Assembly (NCBI GenBank): GCA_963930775.1 | Contig: OZ005700.1 | Location: 7,202,609-7,266,608, forward strand | Source of the DNA: Cliona cf. orientalis | Taxonomy: Eukaryota > Porifera > Demospongiae > Clionaida > Clionaidae | DNA length: 64,000 nt | Direction of reading: 5' to 3' | Part shown: positions 48,701-54,840 of the stretch, in pieces | Layout of the letters: every line of letters starts with the position of its first letter | Numbering within the stretch: position 1 is the first letter of the stretch | Notes under the pieces: generated by a model | What the model saw: only the letters and a program-made list of their open reading frames with translations | Told to the model about the DNA's origin: nothing | The model's database searches: none | Position numbers and translations under genes: made by a program

Positions 48701-51700
48701 GCATAGAATTTTTTTGGTGTGAGTTCAATGATACACTAGTCAGCTTTGACCTAAGGGTGTACATCCTCAAAACTATGCACAAGGCTCTCTCCATTGCATA
48801 AAACTTTAATTTTAGGAGTGGGCCTCGTGTGAGGCTAATATCCTCAGGTCCTTACTGTTCAGTATTAGCACTGTCTATATTATAGAGAAAGGCTGAAAAT
48901 GCAGCCTGGATACAAGGCTAGCAAACAGTAATTATTATTATGCTATGTGAGTGGGCTCACAGAGTTGATGGTTGATTCCAGGCTTTCCTCGTCTTCAAAG
49001 TCTCGTGAACAGAGAGGGCACTTGTTGGAGGAATGCACCTTCTCCAAGGACTTTCTGAAGAATGACTGAGACCCTTTGATAGTGGAGATGTTTCTGCATG
49101 AGTTTCAAAGGGAGCATCATACGTAGTATGGATTAATGAGGAATGGAAATGGGACATGGATTACTCGCTTGTTTCTTCAATGTCTTCTTCCACTTTCTCC
49201 ACAATCTCCTCAAATGTGCCATCACTCTCTCCACACACATCAGACACCTCAGCCTGGAGCTCTGCAGTCAGAGACAAAGAGTAACGATGCATTCTTATAA
49301 TTTTTACTTACAAAGTACATTGTACAAACCTTGCATACGCTCTTTCTTGCGTGCCAGTTGTTTCCTATAAGGAATATATGGAGACATAGTTAGTTAATAT
49401 TACTCTCCTCCACCCTCCTTGATCCCTCCCTCTTTCTTTCTCTCCCTTCATCCCTCCCCATTCTCCTTTTTCTCTCTCTCTCTCCCTCCCTCCCTACCCT
49501 CTCCTCACTCTTTCTCTTCCTTCTGGTATCGTTGCTGTGAGTGCTGAAACTCGGCTTTCTTGAGCTCTGCCTCCTTTTTCCTCAGGCTTTGGTTCTTCTC
49601 CCTTTCAAATTGAGTGAGTTTTCCCTCGAGGTCTTCCTCCTCTCCCGGCATGTGACCCAACACAGACAAAAGCTCCGCCTCCACACCACACATCCTACAT
49701 ATACATGCATGTACATGTACACACAGAGATCGTGATACAATTTGAACATTATCTCAAGAGGAGCTAAACTTAGCAAGTTTAATATCAGATCTCGAATGTA
49801 TGAACTGTCTTGCATGTTACAATGAGACAGATTGCGACCTTGTGCTGGCTTTCTGCTACAATCTATATCCATAGCCATGTACATAGTTAGGTTAGCCACA
49901 CTAACTCACTGGTTCTGGTAGTCCTCTTCCTTGCTCCTCCTCTGTTTCTTAGACGCCTCCAGGGCCCCCCTGGCACTGGACTGCTGGACAATACGACTCA
50001 GCTCCCCCTGGAGAGAGAATACCTTCTCATCCAAGCCCCTCTTCTCTTTCTGGAGAGACCTCCGTGAGTTCTCTAAAGCGGGGATGTCCACTTGAGATTC
50101 ATAGTCAGACAGTTCACGCTCCTAGAAAAAAATGAGAATAGACTGGAGATTAATGCATCGGCTTCTATGCAGTATCTGAATAGTGTAAGTAGAATTACGC
50201 TACAATAACATAAATGTACATGTAGTCAGCCCCCCTCCTTCATTAATGTTACAAAGAAAGAACGTATAGCTAATGTTACACACATAACTGTGTACACACA
50301 AAAGAGAGAAAGAATCCTAGCCTTGTCCCCCAGCATTTCTGAGTTGTACGGCACATGTAACATGGAAATGATAGGAACAGGGCTTACTTAAGAGGACCTG
50401 GCTACACAGCTAGTCAATATTCACTTACAGCACTGCGTAGTTCTTGTTCGGTACTGTCCAGAGCAGCCCCTCCACTGCCAATGGCCGCCAGCTCCTTTCC
50501 AATCCTACTGATCTCCTTCCTATTATCCGCTACTGTTTTCTCCTTGATGGTTCTTGACTGCTCCAGTGAGGCTAGGTTGGTGCGTAGCTCATCCACCTGC
50601 TCCTGAAGGGAGCGCTCCTTCTCCAGCAGGCTTTGCTGTGGGTAGAAACAAAGCCAATAGCTTAACAACTTTCAAATCGCATATTTTTTCAGAATAGTCT
50701 CTACCAATCCTCACGTTTAAAATTATACCTGTGGGAAACCGATTGGAGAATATTATAAGCAGTTTACAAGATGTCAAATCCAACAAACCCACCCCTTCAC
50801 TTCCAAATTTTGCAGTATGATCATTGATAAATCCATAGCAATAATCAACAACAAGAATCGACTCCATCTCTCTCTCTCACCTTCTCCGTGGCAGCCCTCT
50901 CCTCCAACTCCTGCCTCAGCTGAGCCACTTGAGCGAGAAACCGCTTCACCACTGATGTGCTGAATGGACCTTGATCATAACCATCCAGGTTTAGGTTGGA
51001 TGCCAAGCTCACAATTTTCTCATCTCTTGAGCGCACCCTCTGCTGATGATACTATATTTTGTGTGCCCATTGTCAGAGTCAGATAGTAATATTATAGTTT
51101 CAGTTAGAACAGTAACACTGGACTAGTGGCAAACCTTTTCTTCTGTTTTATAGCGTTCATGTTCCCTGTAGCACTTGCTTAGCTCACTGTTGAGTCCACT
51201 CAGATCATGATTCAGGTGCCCATGCTTACGCTCCATCTATATAATATTATTTGTTAAAAAAAACAATCCTGGTTTCACATACAGTACTACTGGTAGTTCG
51301 TTAATCCACCAATTATTGATGTTAAAATTGACCTCTTTGAGCTCCCTGCTGTTTCTTTCTAGGTTGGAGTGGTGTTCGTCCCTCTCCTGCTCAAGCTCAG
51401 CCCTGCTGCCGGTGAAGGGGTGCTCAATCTTGGATTTCAACTCATTCTGACTCTTCAGGAGCTCCCTCTTGCTGGTATCATGTTCAGCTTTTTCAAAAAA
51501 ATTGTTATCATATTAATTTCACTATGAACGATGTCCTTAATATGAGTAGGGTGGAAATTAGGTACTTGTGCTCTTGATTATGCAGGCAGAATATGCTAAC
51601 GTAGGCATATCTAGTTTCAAACAGTAGGTACATGTATGTGGCCATTACCAATTTTCCTTTCCAGTGTGGTGACCTGGTCGTACATTGCATTGAGCTCCTG

Positions 51701-54578
51701 TAGTCTCTCTTCCACTGGTGTCAGCTCATTCTTGATCCGAGTGATCTCAGCCTTAGAAGCATCCACTTTTCTCTGGGTCTCCTTCAGATCACCTTGTAGC
51801 TATTAAGAAAGAGAGAGGGTGGGAGGGAGGGAGGAGAGAGAAAATAAGTAAGAGAGAAAGAGAGAATAGTGTACTTGCTTCTTCGACTTTTGTTTTCTGT
51901 TTTGAGAGATGCATCAGCTCAGCACTATACACCTTGCACTCATTGACCTACATGTAAGAAAGTAAAAAAGTGATCCAAGTCAAGCATTTTAACAGTACCT
52001 ACAATGTACAACACTGCACCCAGTGGCTAAGCTCTTCCTACATAGTACCTGTTCTTTCTGAAACAACCGTATGTTTTCCAGAGCTTTGGTGTATCGAGTA
52101 GAGGCAAAAATCTCATCAAATTTGGCCTTCAGTGCCTTGCCCTCACTCAGAGGCCTGTATACACGTACACACTCATTAACTAGAGCTCTGTAGAGCACAT
52201 ACCCCACGCGCATATTGCGCAATCTATAGATTTACTTTCAGTGCATTGCTATAAACAGCTGCACCCAGATCAGGAAGACATGAACTTGTACCTATATTTT
52301 ATTGTAGTAATAGTATAGCTATCTTACATAGTGATTGGTTCCATAATTTCAGTCACTATAGACGTCACGAGCATCATTTAGAACATCGACGATCTTTACC
52401 AGTCATACGCTTGTTACTTGTGCGCATGAGCAGAAAGCACAATGGCCATGCATCATTCATTGATGGGCACTATTGACAGGCGTGGCTACGATGGCCAACA
52501 AAAAGGCACTATTTGTGATGCTCGTGGACCTTATCCCTCGATTTGACACATACTGAAGCGATTTTTTCGCCGAATTCGATTGATTCATTGTACTTACAAG
52601 TCGCTTAGACGCCTATATCTCGAGATATGGCGATTTTTGTGCTAACGACAACGACAACAACGACGACGACGACACAACCGATTACTTTACCCCTTACGCA
52701 TGCGCGCGGGGTAAATATTACGATACCACTGCAGCTAGTTGTTACCCCGCGCGCATGCGCAAGGGGTAAAGTAATCGGTCGTGTCGTCGTTGTCGTTGTT
52801 GTCGTTGTTAGCACAAAAATCGCCATATCTCGAGATGTAGGCGTCTAAGCGACTCGTAATCACAACGAATCAATTGAATTCGGCGAAAAATTGGCTTCAG
52901 TGTGCATCAAATCGAGGGATACGGTCCAAGAGCGTCACAAATAGTGCCTTTTTGTTGGCCACCGTAGCCACGCCTATCAGCAGTGCCCATCAATGCATGA
53001 TGCATGCCCATAGTGCTTTCTGCTCATGCGCACAACTAACACGCGTATGACTGGTAAAGATCGTCGATGTTCTAAATAATGCTCGTGACGTCTATAGTGA
53101 CTGAAATCTGAAGCCCCATGGAACCAATCACTATGTATAAAGATACATGTGTAGCTATACTTATTATCACAACAAAATATAGGTACACTGAAGTTCATGT
53201 CTTCCTAGTCCGGGCTAGGTCTGGGTGCAGAGAGTGCTATTTCATGTATCACTGGGACAACTAAGCAGCATAATCATATAATTTTCCATTATTTCTCTCA
53301 AGTTCACAAAATTAAAGCCATGCACCGAAAGTAAATCTATAGATCGTGCTATGTGCGCACGGGGTATGTGCTCTACAGAGCTCTAGTTCCACAATACATA
53401 CATGTACATGCACAAATTTTGTCTAATGAAACTCGCATACATCCTTTTTTTTAAATTTACGTAGCTGTCATCAAATATGAAAATGAAAATGTCCAGATTT
53501 ATGGTACGTACCATGCCGACTCCTCCTGGTGACAGAATATGACGTGGTTGAGTATGGCCTTGGACACACCCAGATAAGAGATCATCTGCACAAAGGAAGA
53601 ACAATAAGCAATCCTACTAGTGGGCCAAGTACATGTAGATCTATGCTGTATCTACCTCTCTGTCTATCTGTGCACAGCGATTGGTGACCTTGGTTTTCTA
53701 ATGATGGCAAATTATGACAAATAACAAGTGATAGACAACACGATCATAATTAGTCATTGTGTACTTCTCCAGTGCATGAAATCCTCTCCATTGATGAATC
53801 TAGTGTTCTCTGCTCCAGTTTTCTCGGCTAAAAGGATACAAATATATTATACGCAAGCTGGTACAGTGGTGTCCATCAATTCCCTACCTTCTGGGTCGAC
53901 TGCAGTATGCGGCTACAGATAACCGTACAGCCAGTGATGTCATGAAATTTGAGTTTGACCACACCCTTTACTTCTCTCTCCCCTATCAACTGCACAAATC
54001 CATGAAGGCAGAGAGCATTAATCACTTGCACCACATTATACAGCATGGCCACCCCCTTCTTGTGAGAGCCACCCATCATTAATTTAATATCTTTTTACCT
54101 TGGGATCGTGAACAAAGGCCCCTCCCTTGCTGTTTGGAGGAAGTTCACCAGTCGTGGAATATCTCAAACACTCTATGATAGTCTGCCAATGAGATAATAT
54201 ATAATAATAGGTGCACGAATCAGACTACTGGTACATGTAGCTGGTGCTAACTACTGCACAGTGCGTGACAGCTGATCCATCACTGAAAGCAGCTGTCTAA
54301 TATTTCCACGATTCGTAAATTTACCGTCTTTCCAGCTCCATTCTGGCCAGTGATGAGTGTGAGAGGTCTTCCAAACTCAATCACTGCCTTATCTGCATCA
54401 GTTGCACCGAAGCTACGGATACCTATACATTATGAATCGTGACGAAAGCTCTATTAGCAGCTGCACTGGCAATAGACGGTACGGTACCTTGAACAAGGAG
54501 TTTGTCTATGGAAGACATAGAGCGGGTTCTTTCGCGAGAAGATGGAGTAGCTTCACCGGTGCGACTGAAACTCGCCAT
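24752..54578 (-). CDS. RAD50: DNA repair protein RAD50, complete, 29 exons, about 1,320 aa
   Basis: Exons: 54488-54578, 54325-54422, 54099-54182, 53888-53989, 53765-53827, 53656-53697, 53512-53585, 52049-52154, 51879-51947, 51649-51799, 51333-51487, 51135-51236, 50881-51039, 50429-50635, 49910-50121, 49509-49694, 49330-49364, 49165-49261, 48961-49093, 48541-48657, then after a 20.4-kb intron 27873-28174, 27668-27773, 27448-27543, 27218-27387, 26699-26974, 26300-26471, 25790-26014, 25190-25395 and 24752-24878. Phases close to a TGA stop, and the length is close to that of animal RAD50. Walker A GQNGAGKT is at about 56-63, the Q-loop region at [12 protein letters not shown], the CPLC zinc hook at Cys703/Cys706 between long coiled coils, the ABC signature RCSAGQK at about 1225-1231, and Walker [13 protein letters not shown] near 1252. 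RAD50 is the ATPase/tether of the MRE11-RAD50-NBS1 complex. A later Met at residue 21 (MSSIDKLL) aligns better with the family start. The stop overlaps a GGTGAGT donor, so an alternative C-terminus is possible. Intron 9 (51800-51878) is GC-AG. Confidence 0.95.
28412..30673 (-). CDS. TRIM-NHL E3 ligase-like protein, copy 1 (753 aa)
   Basis: Uninterrupted single-exon frame. C3HC4 RING finger at about 21-64 (CAICLDAF…CFHVYCKDC…CPTC); B-box 1 at about 103-145 (CEKCTKT…[12 protein letters not shown]) and B-box 2 at about 166-205 (YCSQHEG…[12 protein letters not shown], then the HCRPEHKYD variant); coiled coil at about 215-340; filamin/IG domain at about 370-465 ending [11 protein letters not shown]; then six NHL repeats (for example [23 protein letters not shown]) to LQLF at the C-terminus. 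This is the TRIM2/3/71 (class VII) layout, giving E3 ubiquitin ligases or RNA/protein-binding regulators. Intronless in an intron-rich neighbourhood, hence probably of retrocopy origin. It lies 237 bp from RAD50 exon 21. Confidence 0.95.
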   Translation of the reverse strand: MAESQAVAKQALEKLEDQLTCAICLDAFKDPKLLQCFHVYCKDCLQRLVVQDRQGQLSLCCPTCRQSTLLPPATGVSGLQSAFHIHHLFEIQDSLRKVKDPQKVQCEKCTKTMRTATNYCRDCGKFICERCTEMHSEWEEMSKHEVVSMEKIRSDMRQLLPPKKVTLYCSQHEGMKLDLYCETCGELICLHCTVNKHCRPEHKYDLVGDTFQRHKAEITASLEPIEKQVGVASKALEQYGVQSLELDDLEVAMEANIGQEIRKLQEILEARKSELVGQMKQLIQTKRKNLAIQKDEVETVHTQLVSCLSFVRESLRTGSQGEVMKMKSTVVKQIKEMTDNFKPDMLPPCELANVKFITSPELTQACKQFGNVYVPKVSPEKCHVTGKGMEVAEVGERATAILQVVNQKGDVCTVPVEAVASELVLNSTSETIECLVKKMNINQYEISYQPTSQGRHQLHIKVEGEHIKGSPFCIIAIKKLGTPIKIITGVKGPRDVAVNHKGEIIVGDSHTNRVSIFSSTGEILHSFGSQGSKQGQFDRIRGVAVDHDGNIYMADGCNHRIQKFTPDGNFVTAVGRKGNDKLQFNVPKGVAIHPLNKKMYVADRSNHRIQILNPDLSFSSSFGSYGYGNGEFNRPADVAFDSTGNVYVADHYNDRIQVFTAEGEFVGKFGQRGSGDGELHSPIRISLGRDNVVYVTEEKNNRVSLFTYEGKFLTSFGKNGSGPGEFSYLHGIAVDNDGVIYVCDTGNSRLQLF
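30861..30870. promoter_or_regulatory. CArG-type box upstream of TRIM-NHL copy 1
   Basis: CCATATAAGG, a perfect CC(A/T)6GG, 188 bp upstream of the start codon, within a block (CATGATCC…CAATTCCATATAAGG) conserved upstream of the other copies. Binding by SRF/MADS factors is inferred. Confidence 0.5.
30929..30966. repeat. short foldback with TAGCCTC(G/A)TCCC termini
   Basis: TTAGCCTCATCCCAGC pairs imperfectly with the downstream GGGACGAGGCTAG across a GCAGGCCC loop. The terminal motif recurs at 40040-40175 and 61503-61899, so these are probably related miniature elements. Confidence 0.55.
31461..31620 (-). pseudogene. relic: RAD50 exon-21 5' end joined to an NHL fragment (1)
   Basis: About 31536-31620 resembles the RAD50 exon 21 acceptor region (28160-28240): CCGGAGGGAGGATAACT followed by ATTGTCTGTATGTCAAACAC. 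Immediately beyond it, about 31461-31522 resembles an NHL-coding segment (CTCAAATAATCTCCCTCAGC, then ACTTGAATACGG), as in the TRIM copies at about 44195-44240. The AG of the acceptor survives but the pyrimidine tract is lost. It marks a tandem-duplication junction between RAD50 exon 21 and a TRIM gene body. Confidence 0.7.
31931..34195 (-). CDS. TRIM-NHL protein, copy 2 (754 aa)
   Basis: Single-exon frame with the same RING (19-62), two B-boxes, coiled coil, filamin and six-NHL architecture as copy 1. Start [19 protein letters not shown]. The B-box 2 spacer is KKHKDHQYD rather than the HCRPEHKYD type. The C-terminus extends three to four residues past LQLF (SSRFP). All RING and B-box Cys/His ligands are present. 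It is close to copies 1 and 3 along most of its length, consistent with recent tandem duplication. Confidence 0.95.
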   Translation of the reverse strand: MTESVAKQALEKLEDQLTCTICLDAFKDPKLLQCFHVYCKDCLQRLVVQDRWEQLSLCCPTCRQSTLLPPATGVSGLQSAFHIHHLFEIQDAFKKVKDPQKVPCEKCTKTKRTATNFCRDCGKFICERCTEMHSEWEEMSKHEVISMEKIQSDAKQLLPPKKVTLYCSQHESMKLDLYCETCGELICLHCTVKKHKDHQYDLVGDNFERHKAEITVSLKPVEEQLGVVSKALEQYGVQSQELDKLEVAMEAHIGQEIQKLQVILEARKAELVSRMKQLIQTKRKNLAAQKDEVETVHTQLVSCLSFMRESLRTGSQGEVMKMKKAVVKQIKEMTDSFKPDMLPPCELTDVKFIPLPELTQACKQFGDIYVPKVSPEKCCVTGKGMEVAEVGERATAVLHVVDQKGNACTVPVEAIFTELVLNSTNEKLECLVEKMNINQYEISYEATTGGRHQLRIEVEGEHIKGSPFCITAIKKLGTPIKIITGVEEPRGLAVNQRGEIIVGEAGADCVSIFSSTGETLHSFGSQGSTQGHFDRIRGVAVDDDGNIYVADGCNHRIQKFTPDGNFITAVGRKGREELQFNFPIGGTIHPLNKKMYVADHNNNRIQILNPDLTFSSSFGSYGGGNGQFDHPIDIAFDSTGNVYVADHHNNRIQVFTAEGEFVRELGQRGSGDGELHSPTGVSIGSDNVVYVTEAKNDCISVFTCEGKFLTSFGKTGNGPGEFSCPRGIAVDKDGVVYVCDVRNYRLQLFSSRFP
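34376..34385. promoter_or_regulatory. CArG-type box upstream of TRIM-NHL copy 2
   Basis: CCATATAAGG, 181 bp upstream of the start codon, in the same conserved block as in copy 1 (CACATGATCC…TTCCATATAAGG). Confidence 0.5.
34538..34984. mobile_element. MITE, 447 bp, TA target, CCGTATTTTCTCGTTAT-type termini
   Basis: The left end reads CCATATTTTCTCGCTATTAAG and the right end CTAATAACGAGAAAATACGG; the termini are inverted repeats with few mismatches, flanked by TA at 34536-34537 and 34985-34986. The interior is rich in repeated GCGCTTA/TAATAACGA units. The open frame 34610-34804 lies inside it and is not a gene. Tc1/mariner-like by the TA target. Confidence 0.8.
35241..35395 (-). pseudogene. relic: RAD50 exon-21 5' end joined to an NHL fragment (2)
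   Basis: Second copy of the junction seen at 31461-31620. About 35323-35395 carries GCCACTCCGGACGGAGAATAACTC followed by ATTGTCTGTATGTCAAAC. About 35241-35295 carries the decayed NHL-like CTCAAATGATCTCCCTCAGC. It is more diverged than the first, and the tract upstream of the acceptor is not pyrimidine-rich. Confidence 0.65.
35396..36327. other. spacer unique to one duplication unit
   Basis: This 0.9-kb stretch has no counterpart downstream of the other copies. It contains an unrecognised 68-codon minus frame at 35562-35768 (a Cys/Trp/Phe-rich translation with no known domain) and an ATTAATTA-rich tract at about 36060-36110. Possibly a decayed insertion. Confidence 0.4.
36328..38580 (-). CDS. 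TRIM-NHL protein, copy 3 (750 aa)
   Basis: Single-exon frame: RING (CAICLDAF…CPTC), B-box 1 ([21 protein letters not shown]…), B-box 2 (HCSQHEG…[12 protein letters not shown]), coiled coil, filamin domain ending [12 protein letters not shown], and six NHL repeats to NNRLQLF. All zinc ligands are retained. Close to copies 1 and 2 in the N-terminal half, with scattered replacements in the NHL propeller (for example [11 protein letters not shown] against the cognate loop [10 protein letters not shown] in copy 1). Confidence 0.95.
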   Translation of the reverse strand: MAESVAKQALETLEDQLTCAICLDAFKDPKLLQCFHVYCKDCLQRLVVQDRQGQLSLCCPTCRQSTLLPPATGVSGLQSAFHIHHLFEIQDALRKVKEPQKVQCEKCTKTTRTATNFCRDCGKFICERCTEMHCEWKEMSNHEMVSMEKIQSDVRQIVPPKKVTLHCSQHEGMKLELYCEICEELICLHCTVKKHKDHQYDLVGDTFERHKAEITASLKPVEEQLGVVSEALEQYGVRSQELDELEVAMEANIGKEIRKLQQKLESRKAELVGQMKQLIQTKRKNLAAQKDEVETVHTQLASCLSFVRESLRTGSQGEVMKMKKVVVKQIKEMTDNFKRDMLPPCELADVKFVSSPKLTQACQQFGHVYIPKVSPDKCYITGKGMEVAEVGERATAILHVVDLKGEACTVPVEAIFSELELNNTSEKIECLVNKTNINQYEISYQANSRGRYRLHIKVEGEHIKGSPFCILAIKKLGTPIKMITGVKEPRDVVVNQRGGFIVSEGGTNNHISIFTSAGEILHSFGSQGSKQGQFDRIRGVATDDDGNIYVADGHNHCIQKFSPDGNFITAVGRKGKEKLQFNVPKGGTIHPLNKKIYVADRSNHRIQILNPDLTFSSSFGSRGGGSGEFNRPSGVAFDGTGNVYVADYNNDRIQVFTAEGEFVRKFGQRGSGDGELHSPSRITIGGDNVVYVTEARNSRISVFTCAGKFLTSFGKNGNGPGEFSDPHGMAIDKDGVIYVCDTGNNRLQLF
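38763..38772. promoter_or_regulatory. CArG-type box upstream of TRIM-NHL copy 3
   Basis: CCATATAAGG, 183 bp upstream of the start codon, in the conserved CACATGATCC…TTCCATATAAGG block. Confidence 0.5.
38821..40023. mobile_element. hAT-like non-autonomous element, 1.2 kb, 7-8-bp target duplication
   Basis: The left end reads GGGGTGTCTTTATTCAGCGG and the right end CCGCTGAATAAAGACACCCC, perfect 20-bp inverted termini. The TIR homology continues with GGAATGGAA-type pentamer repeats and GTGGGCGTGGTCATTCCACT near both ends. The flanking TCTAAGG at 38814-38820 and 40024-40030 is the target duplication (7 bp, or 8 if one G is shared). No transposase frame. The size of the duplication suggests hAT; this is inference. 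Confidence 0.85.
40051..40165. repeat. foldback element flanked by TAGCCTCATCC
   Basis: TAGTCTACCAAGCTAGACCC pairs with the distal GGGTCTAGCTTGATAGACTA, and the inner arms CGACGACCTTTACCTACTCGC / GCGGGTAGGTAAAGGTCGTC pair across a short loop. AGCCTCATCC lies just outside on both sides (about 40041 and 40166). Directly adjacent to the hAT-like element. Confidence 0.75.
40473..40541 (-). pseudogene. 69-bp stub of a deleted TRIM-NHL gene
   Basis: The minus strand encodes the first 23 codons of a TRIM copy ([20 protein letters not shown]…) and then breaks off into the 3'-flank sequence shared by the other units (about 40200-40472: ACGAAGGTTGTAGC, GGTTCCCTAACGTTTCAGTTGC). The rest of the gene, about 2.2 kb, is missing. 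The junction carries a GTGAT/GAT microhomology. The upstream CArG block is preserved. Confidence 0.85.
40685..40694. promoter_or_regulatory. CArG-type box upstream of the TRIM stub
   Basis: CCATATAAGG, 144 bp upstream of the stub's ATG, in a reduced version of the conserved block (CACACGATCC…AATTCCATATAAGG). Confidence 0.45.
40971..43223 (-). CDS. TRIM-NHL protein, copy 4 (750 aa), diverged C-terminal half
   Basis: Single-exon frame starting [26 protein letters not shown]-box 1 and B-box 2 (the HCRPEHKYD type as in copy 1) are nearly identical to the other copies and keep all ligands. From about residue 350 the filamin and NHL parts diverge strongly (for example [22 protein letters not shown] and [23 protein letters not shown]). 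Two or three codons are missing around the filamin start compared with copies 1-3. Intact and probably functional; the NHL ligand face would differ. Confidence 0.95.
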   Translation of the reverse strand: MAESQTITKQALKKLEDQLTCAICLDAFKDPKLLQCFHVYCKDCLQRLVVQDRQGQLSLCCPTCRQSTLLPPATGVSGLQSAFHIHHLFEIQDVLKKAKDPQKVQCEKCIKTTRTATNFCRDCGKFICERCTEMHSEWEEMSKHEVISMEKIQSNIKLLVPPKKVTLYCSHHEGMKLDLYCETCGELICLHCTVNKHCRPEHKYDLVGDTFQRHKAEITASLEPIEKQMGVVCKVLEQYGVRSQGLDELEVAMEANIEQKIQQHQEILQARKAELVGEMKQLIQTKRKNLAAQKDEMETVHTQLVSCLSFVRESLRTGSQGEVMKMKKTLVKQINDMTDNFKLSSCEPADVKFIPSSNLAVACKQFGKFYLKQSVPGDFRAVGRGLELAEVGERSTAVLHVIDQEGRAYKTPIKTLTCELESNNTDRKIECLVRKIGCNQYEISYQATIRGRHQLHIKMEGEHIKGSPFSVTVIKKLGTPIKIINGVKEPCSVAVTQGRSIIIGERGSHCLSIFCSFGEKHQSIGSRGSRQGLLNNMRGIVVDNDDNIIVMDRDNDRIQKFAPNGKLLTVIGKKGNKPLEFDKPRGVAINPLNMKIYVTDHYNHRIQILNPDLTFFNCFGQGGIGIGQFQFPSGVACDSIGNVYVADEDNDRIQVFTAEGGYLRTFGQPGKGRGELHSPTGVCIDVDNVVYVSEWGNHRVSVFTCEGKFLTSFGSKGNGPGLFNQPYGITVDKDGNVYVCDTCNNRLQIF
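43346..43355. promoter_or_regulatory. CArG-type box upstream of TRIM-NHL copy 4
   Basis: CCATATAAGG, 123 bp upstream of the start codon, in a shortened conserved block (CACATGATCCTCCAGAGTTCC…). Confidence 0.5.
43941..46186 (-). pseudogene. TRIM-NHL copy 5, broken by a one-base deletion
   Basis: The N-terminal frame (46186 down to 45533) encodes RING, B-box 1 and B-box 2, then goes out of frame at [10 protein letters not shown] and stops at 217 aa. The C-terminal frame (open to 43941) takes up at [21 protein letters not shown] and runs through coiled coil, filamin and NHL to NNRLQIF. The cause is visible: plus-strand GTGTCCCCACC at 45571-45581 has four C where every other copy has five. The rest of both frames is undamaged, so the lesion is either very recent, polymorphic or a homopolymer error. 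The truncated product would still be a RING/B-box protein. Confidence 0.9.
46292..46301. promoter_or_regulatory. CArG-type box upstream of TRIM-NHL copy 5
   Basis: CCATTTTAGG, 106 bp upstream of the start codon. The sequence differs from the other copies but still fits CC(A/T)6GG, within a much-diverged flank. Confidence 0.45.
46800..46910. repeat. decayed fragment related to the 52-kb foldback element
   Basis: Contains in order CTTGAGATCTGGC, GACAACAACGACACGATCAA, GATTACCTTATCCCTTA, GCACATGCGTG and GGGGTAAT. This is the same order of motifs as the centre of the left arm of the large inverted repeat at 52178-53388 (CTCGAGATATGGC, GACAACAACGACG, GATTACTTTACCCCTTA, GCATGCGCG, GGGGTAA). Confidence 0.5.
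46990..47934 (-). CDS. NHL-only derivative of TRIM-NHL, copy 6 (314 aa)
   Basis: Single-exon frame. It begins with the TRIM start [16 protein letters not shown] and jumps straight to the end of the filamin domain ([30 protein letters not shown]), followed by six NHL repeats to YRIQLF. RING, both B-boxes, coiled coil and nearly all of filamin (about 445 codons) are gone, but the frame is kept. It would be a free six-bladed NHL propeller with no ligase module. No CArG box was found in the 300 bp upstream. The NHL part is well preserved (no stops, intact VYVTD / IQ-F blade motifs), so selection or recent origin is likely. Expression unknown. Confidence 0.85.
   Translation of the reverse strand: MAESQGIIAKQPIKNLVGEHIKGSPVPVASAVIKKPGTPIKTITGVQYPWCVAVNQRGEIIVGERGAYCVSIFSAVGEKIKSFGSRGSEHGQFKSIIGVALDDDSNIFVTDGRNHCIQKFTPDGQFIAAVGREGNKHLEFDCPKGIAVNPLNKKLYVTDYFNHRLQILNPDLTFSGSFGSRGSGNGEFDAPSDVACDSTGNVYVTDSSNNCIQAFTSEGGFVRKMGEYGTGNGELNSPCGICIDNNPDVPVIYVTEWRNRRVSVFTCEGRFLTSFGSRGNEPGQFRCPCGVTVDKNGVVYVCDSHMSNYRIQLF
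47935..48540. other. 5' part of RAD50 intron 20
   Basis: No gene or element recognised. AT-rich, with weak resemblance to the TRIM 5' flank in the first 40 bp (CCATTACTT…GAACAATTTAA). Confidence 0.5.
52178..53388. mobile_element. giant foldback element, 1.2 kb, arms of about 0.55-0.6 kb
   Basis: Starts AACTAGAGCTCTGTAGAGCA and ends with its exact reverse complement TGCTCTACAGAGCTCTAGTT. Pairing continues with small indels through CCAATCACTATG, GACGTCTATAGTGACTG, CGATCTTTACCAGTCATACG, GTGGCTACG, TATCTCGAGAT and TACCCCGCGCGCATGCG to a short centre near 52716-52742. Both arms contain (GAC)n/(GTC)n-rich tracts. It lies wholly in the RAD50 intron between exons 7 and 8. No transposase frame and no obvious target duplication. 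The mirrored frames at 52605-52848 are artefacts of the symmetry. Confidence 0.9.
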
Positions 54579-54840
54579 CTCAGACACTAACCCTCAGCCT
54601 CTCCAGTTGATCTGATCCACTCCGCGCTAGATGCAGATCATGTAGATGCAAGCTCAATCTGCACAGCCAGTGCAGATTTTCCAATTAATCCCCACCCTGA
54701 CGACCTTTACCCAATATCGTTCTGATCAATGTGAAAGGTTTAAAAACAGTGTTCACAAAAAAAAAGCCAGAATCAGATATACAAATAGAATAATACAGAG
54801 AACCATGAAACGACACTAAAATTAAATTAATGATGATGTT

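Noticed and set aside
52605-52848. Two mirrored 73-codon frames with poly-Thr/poly-Val
   Set aside because: They are symmetrical products of the inverted repeat and its GAC/GTC tracts.
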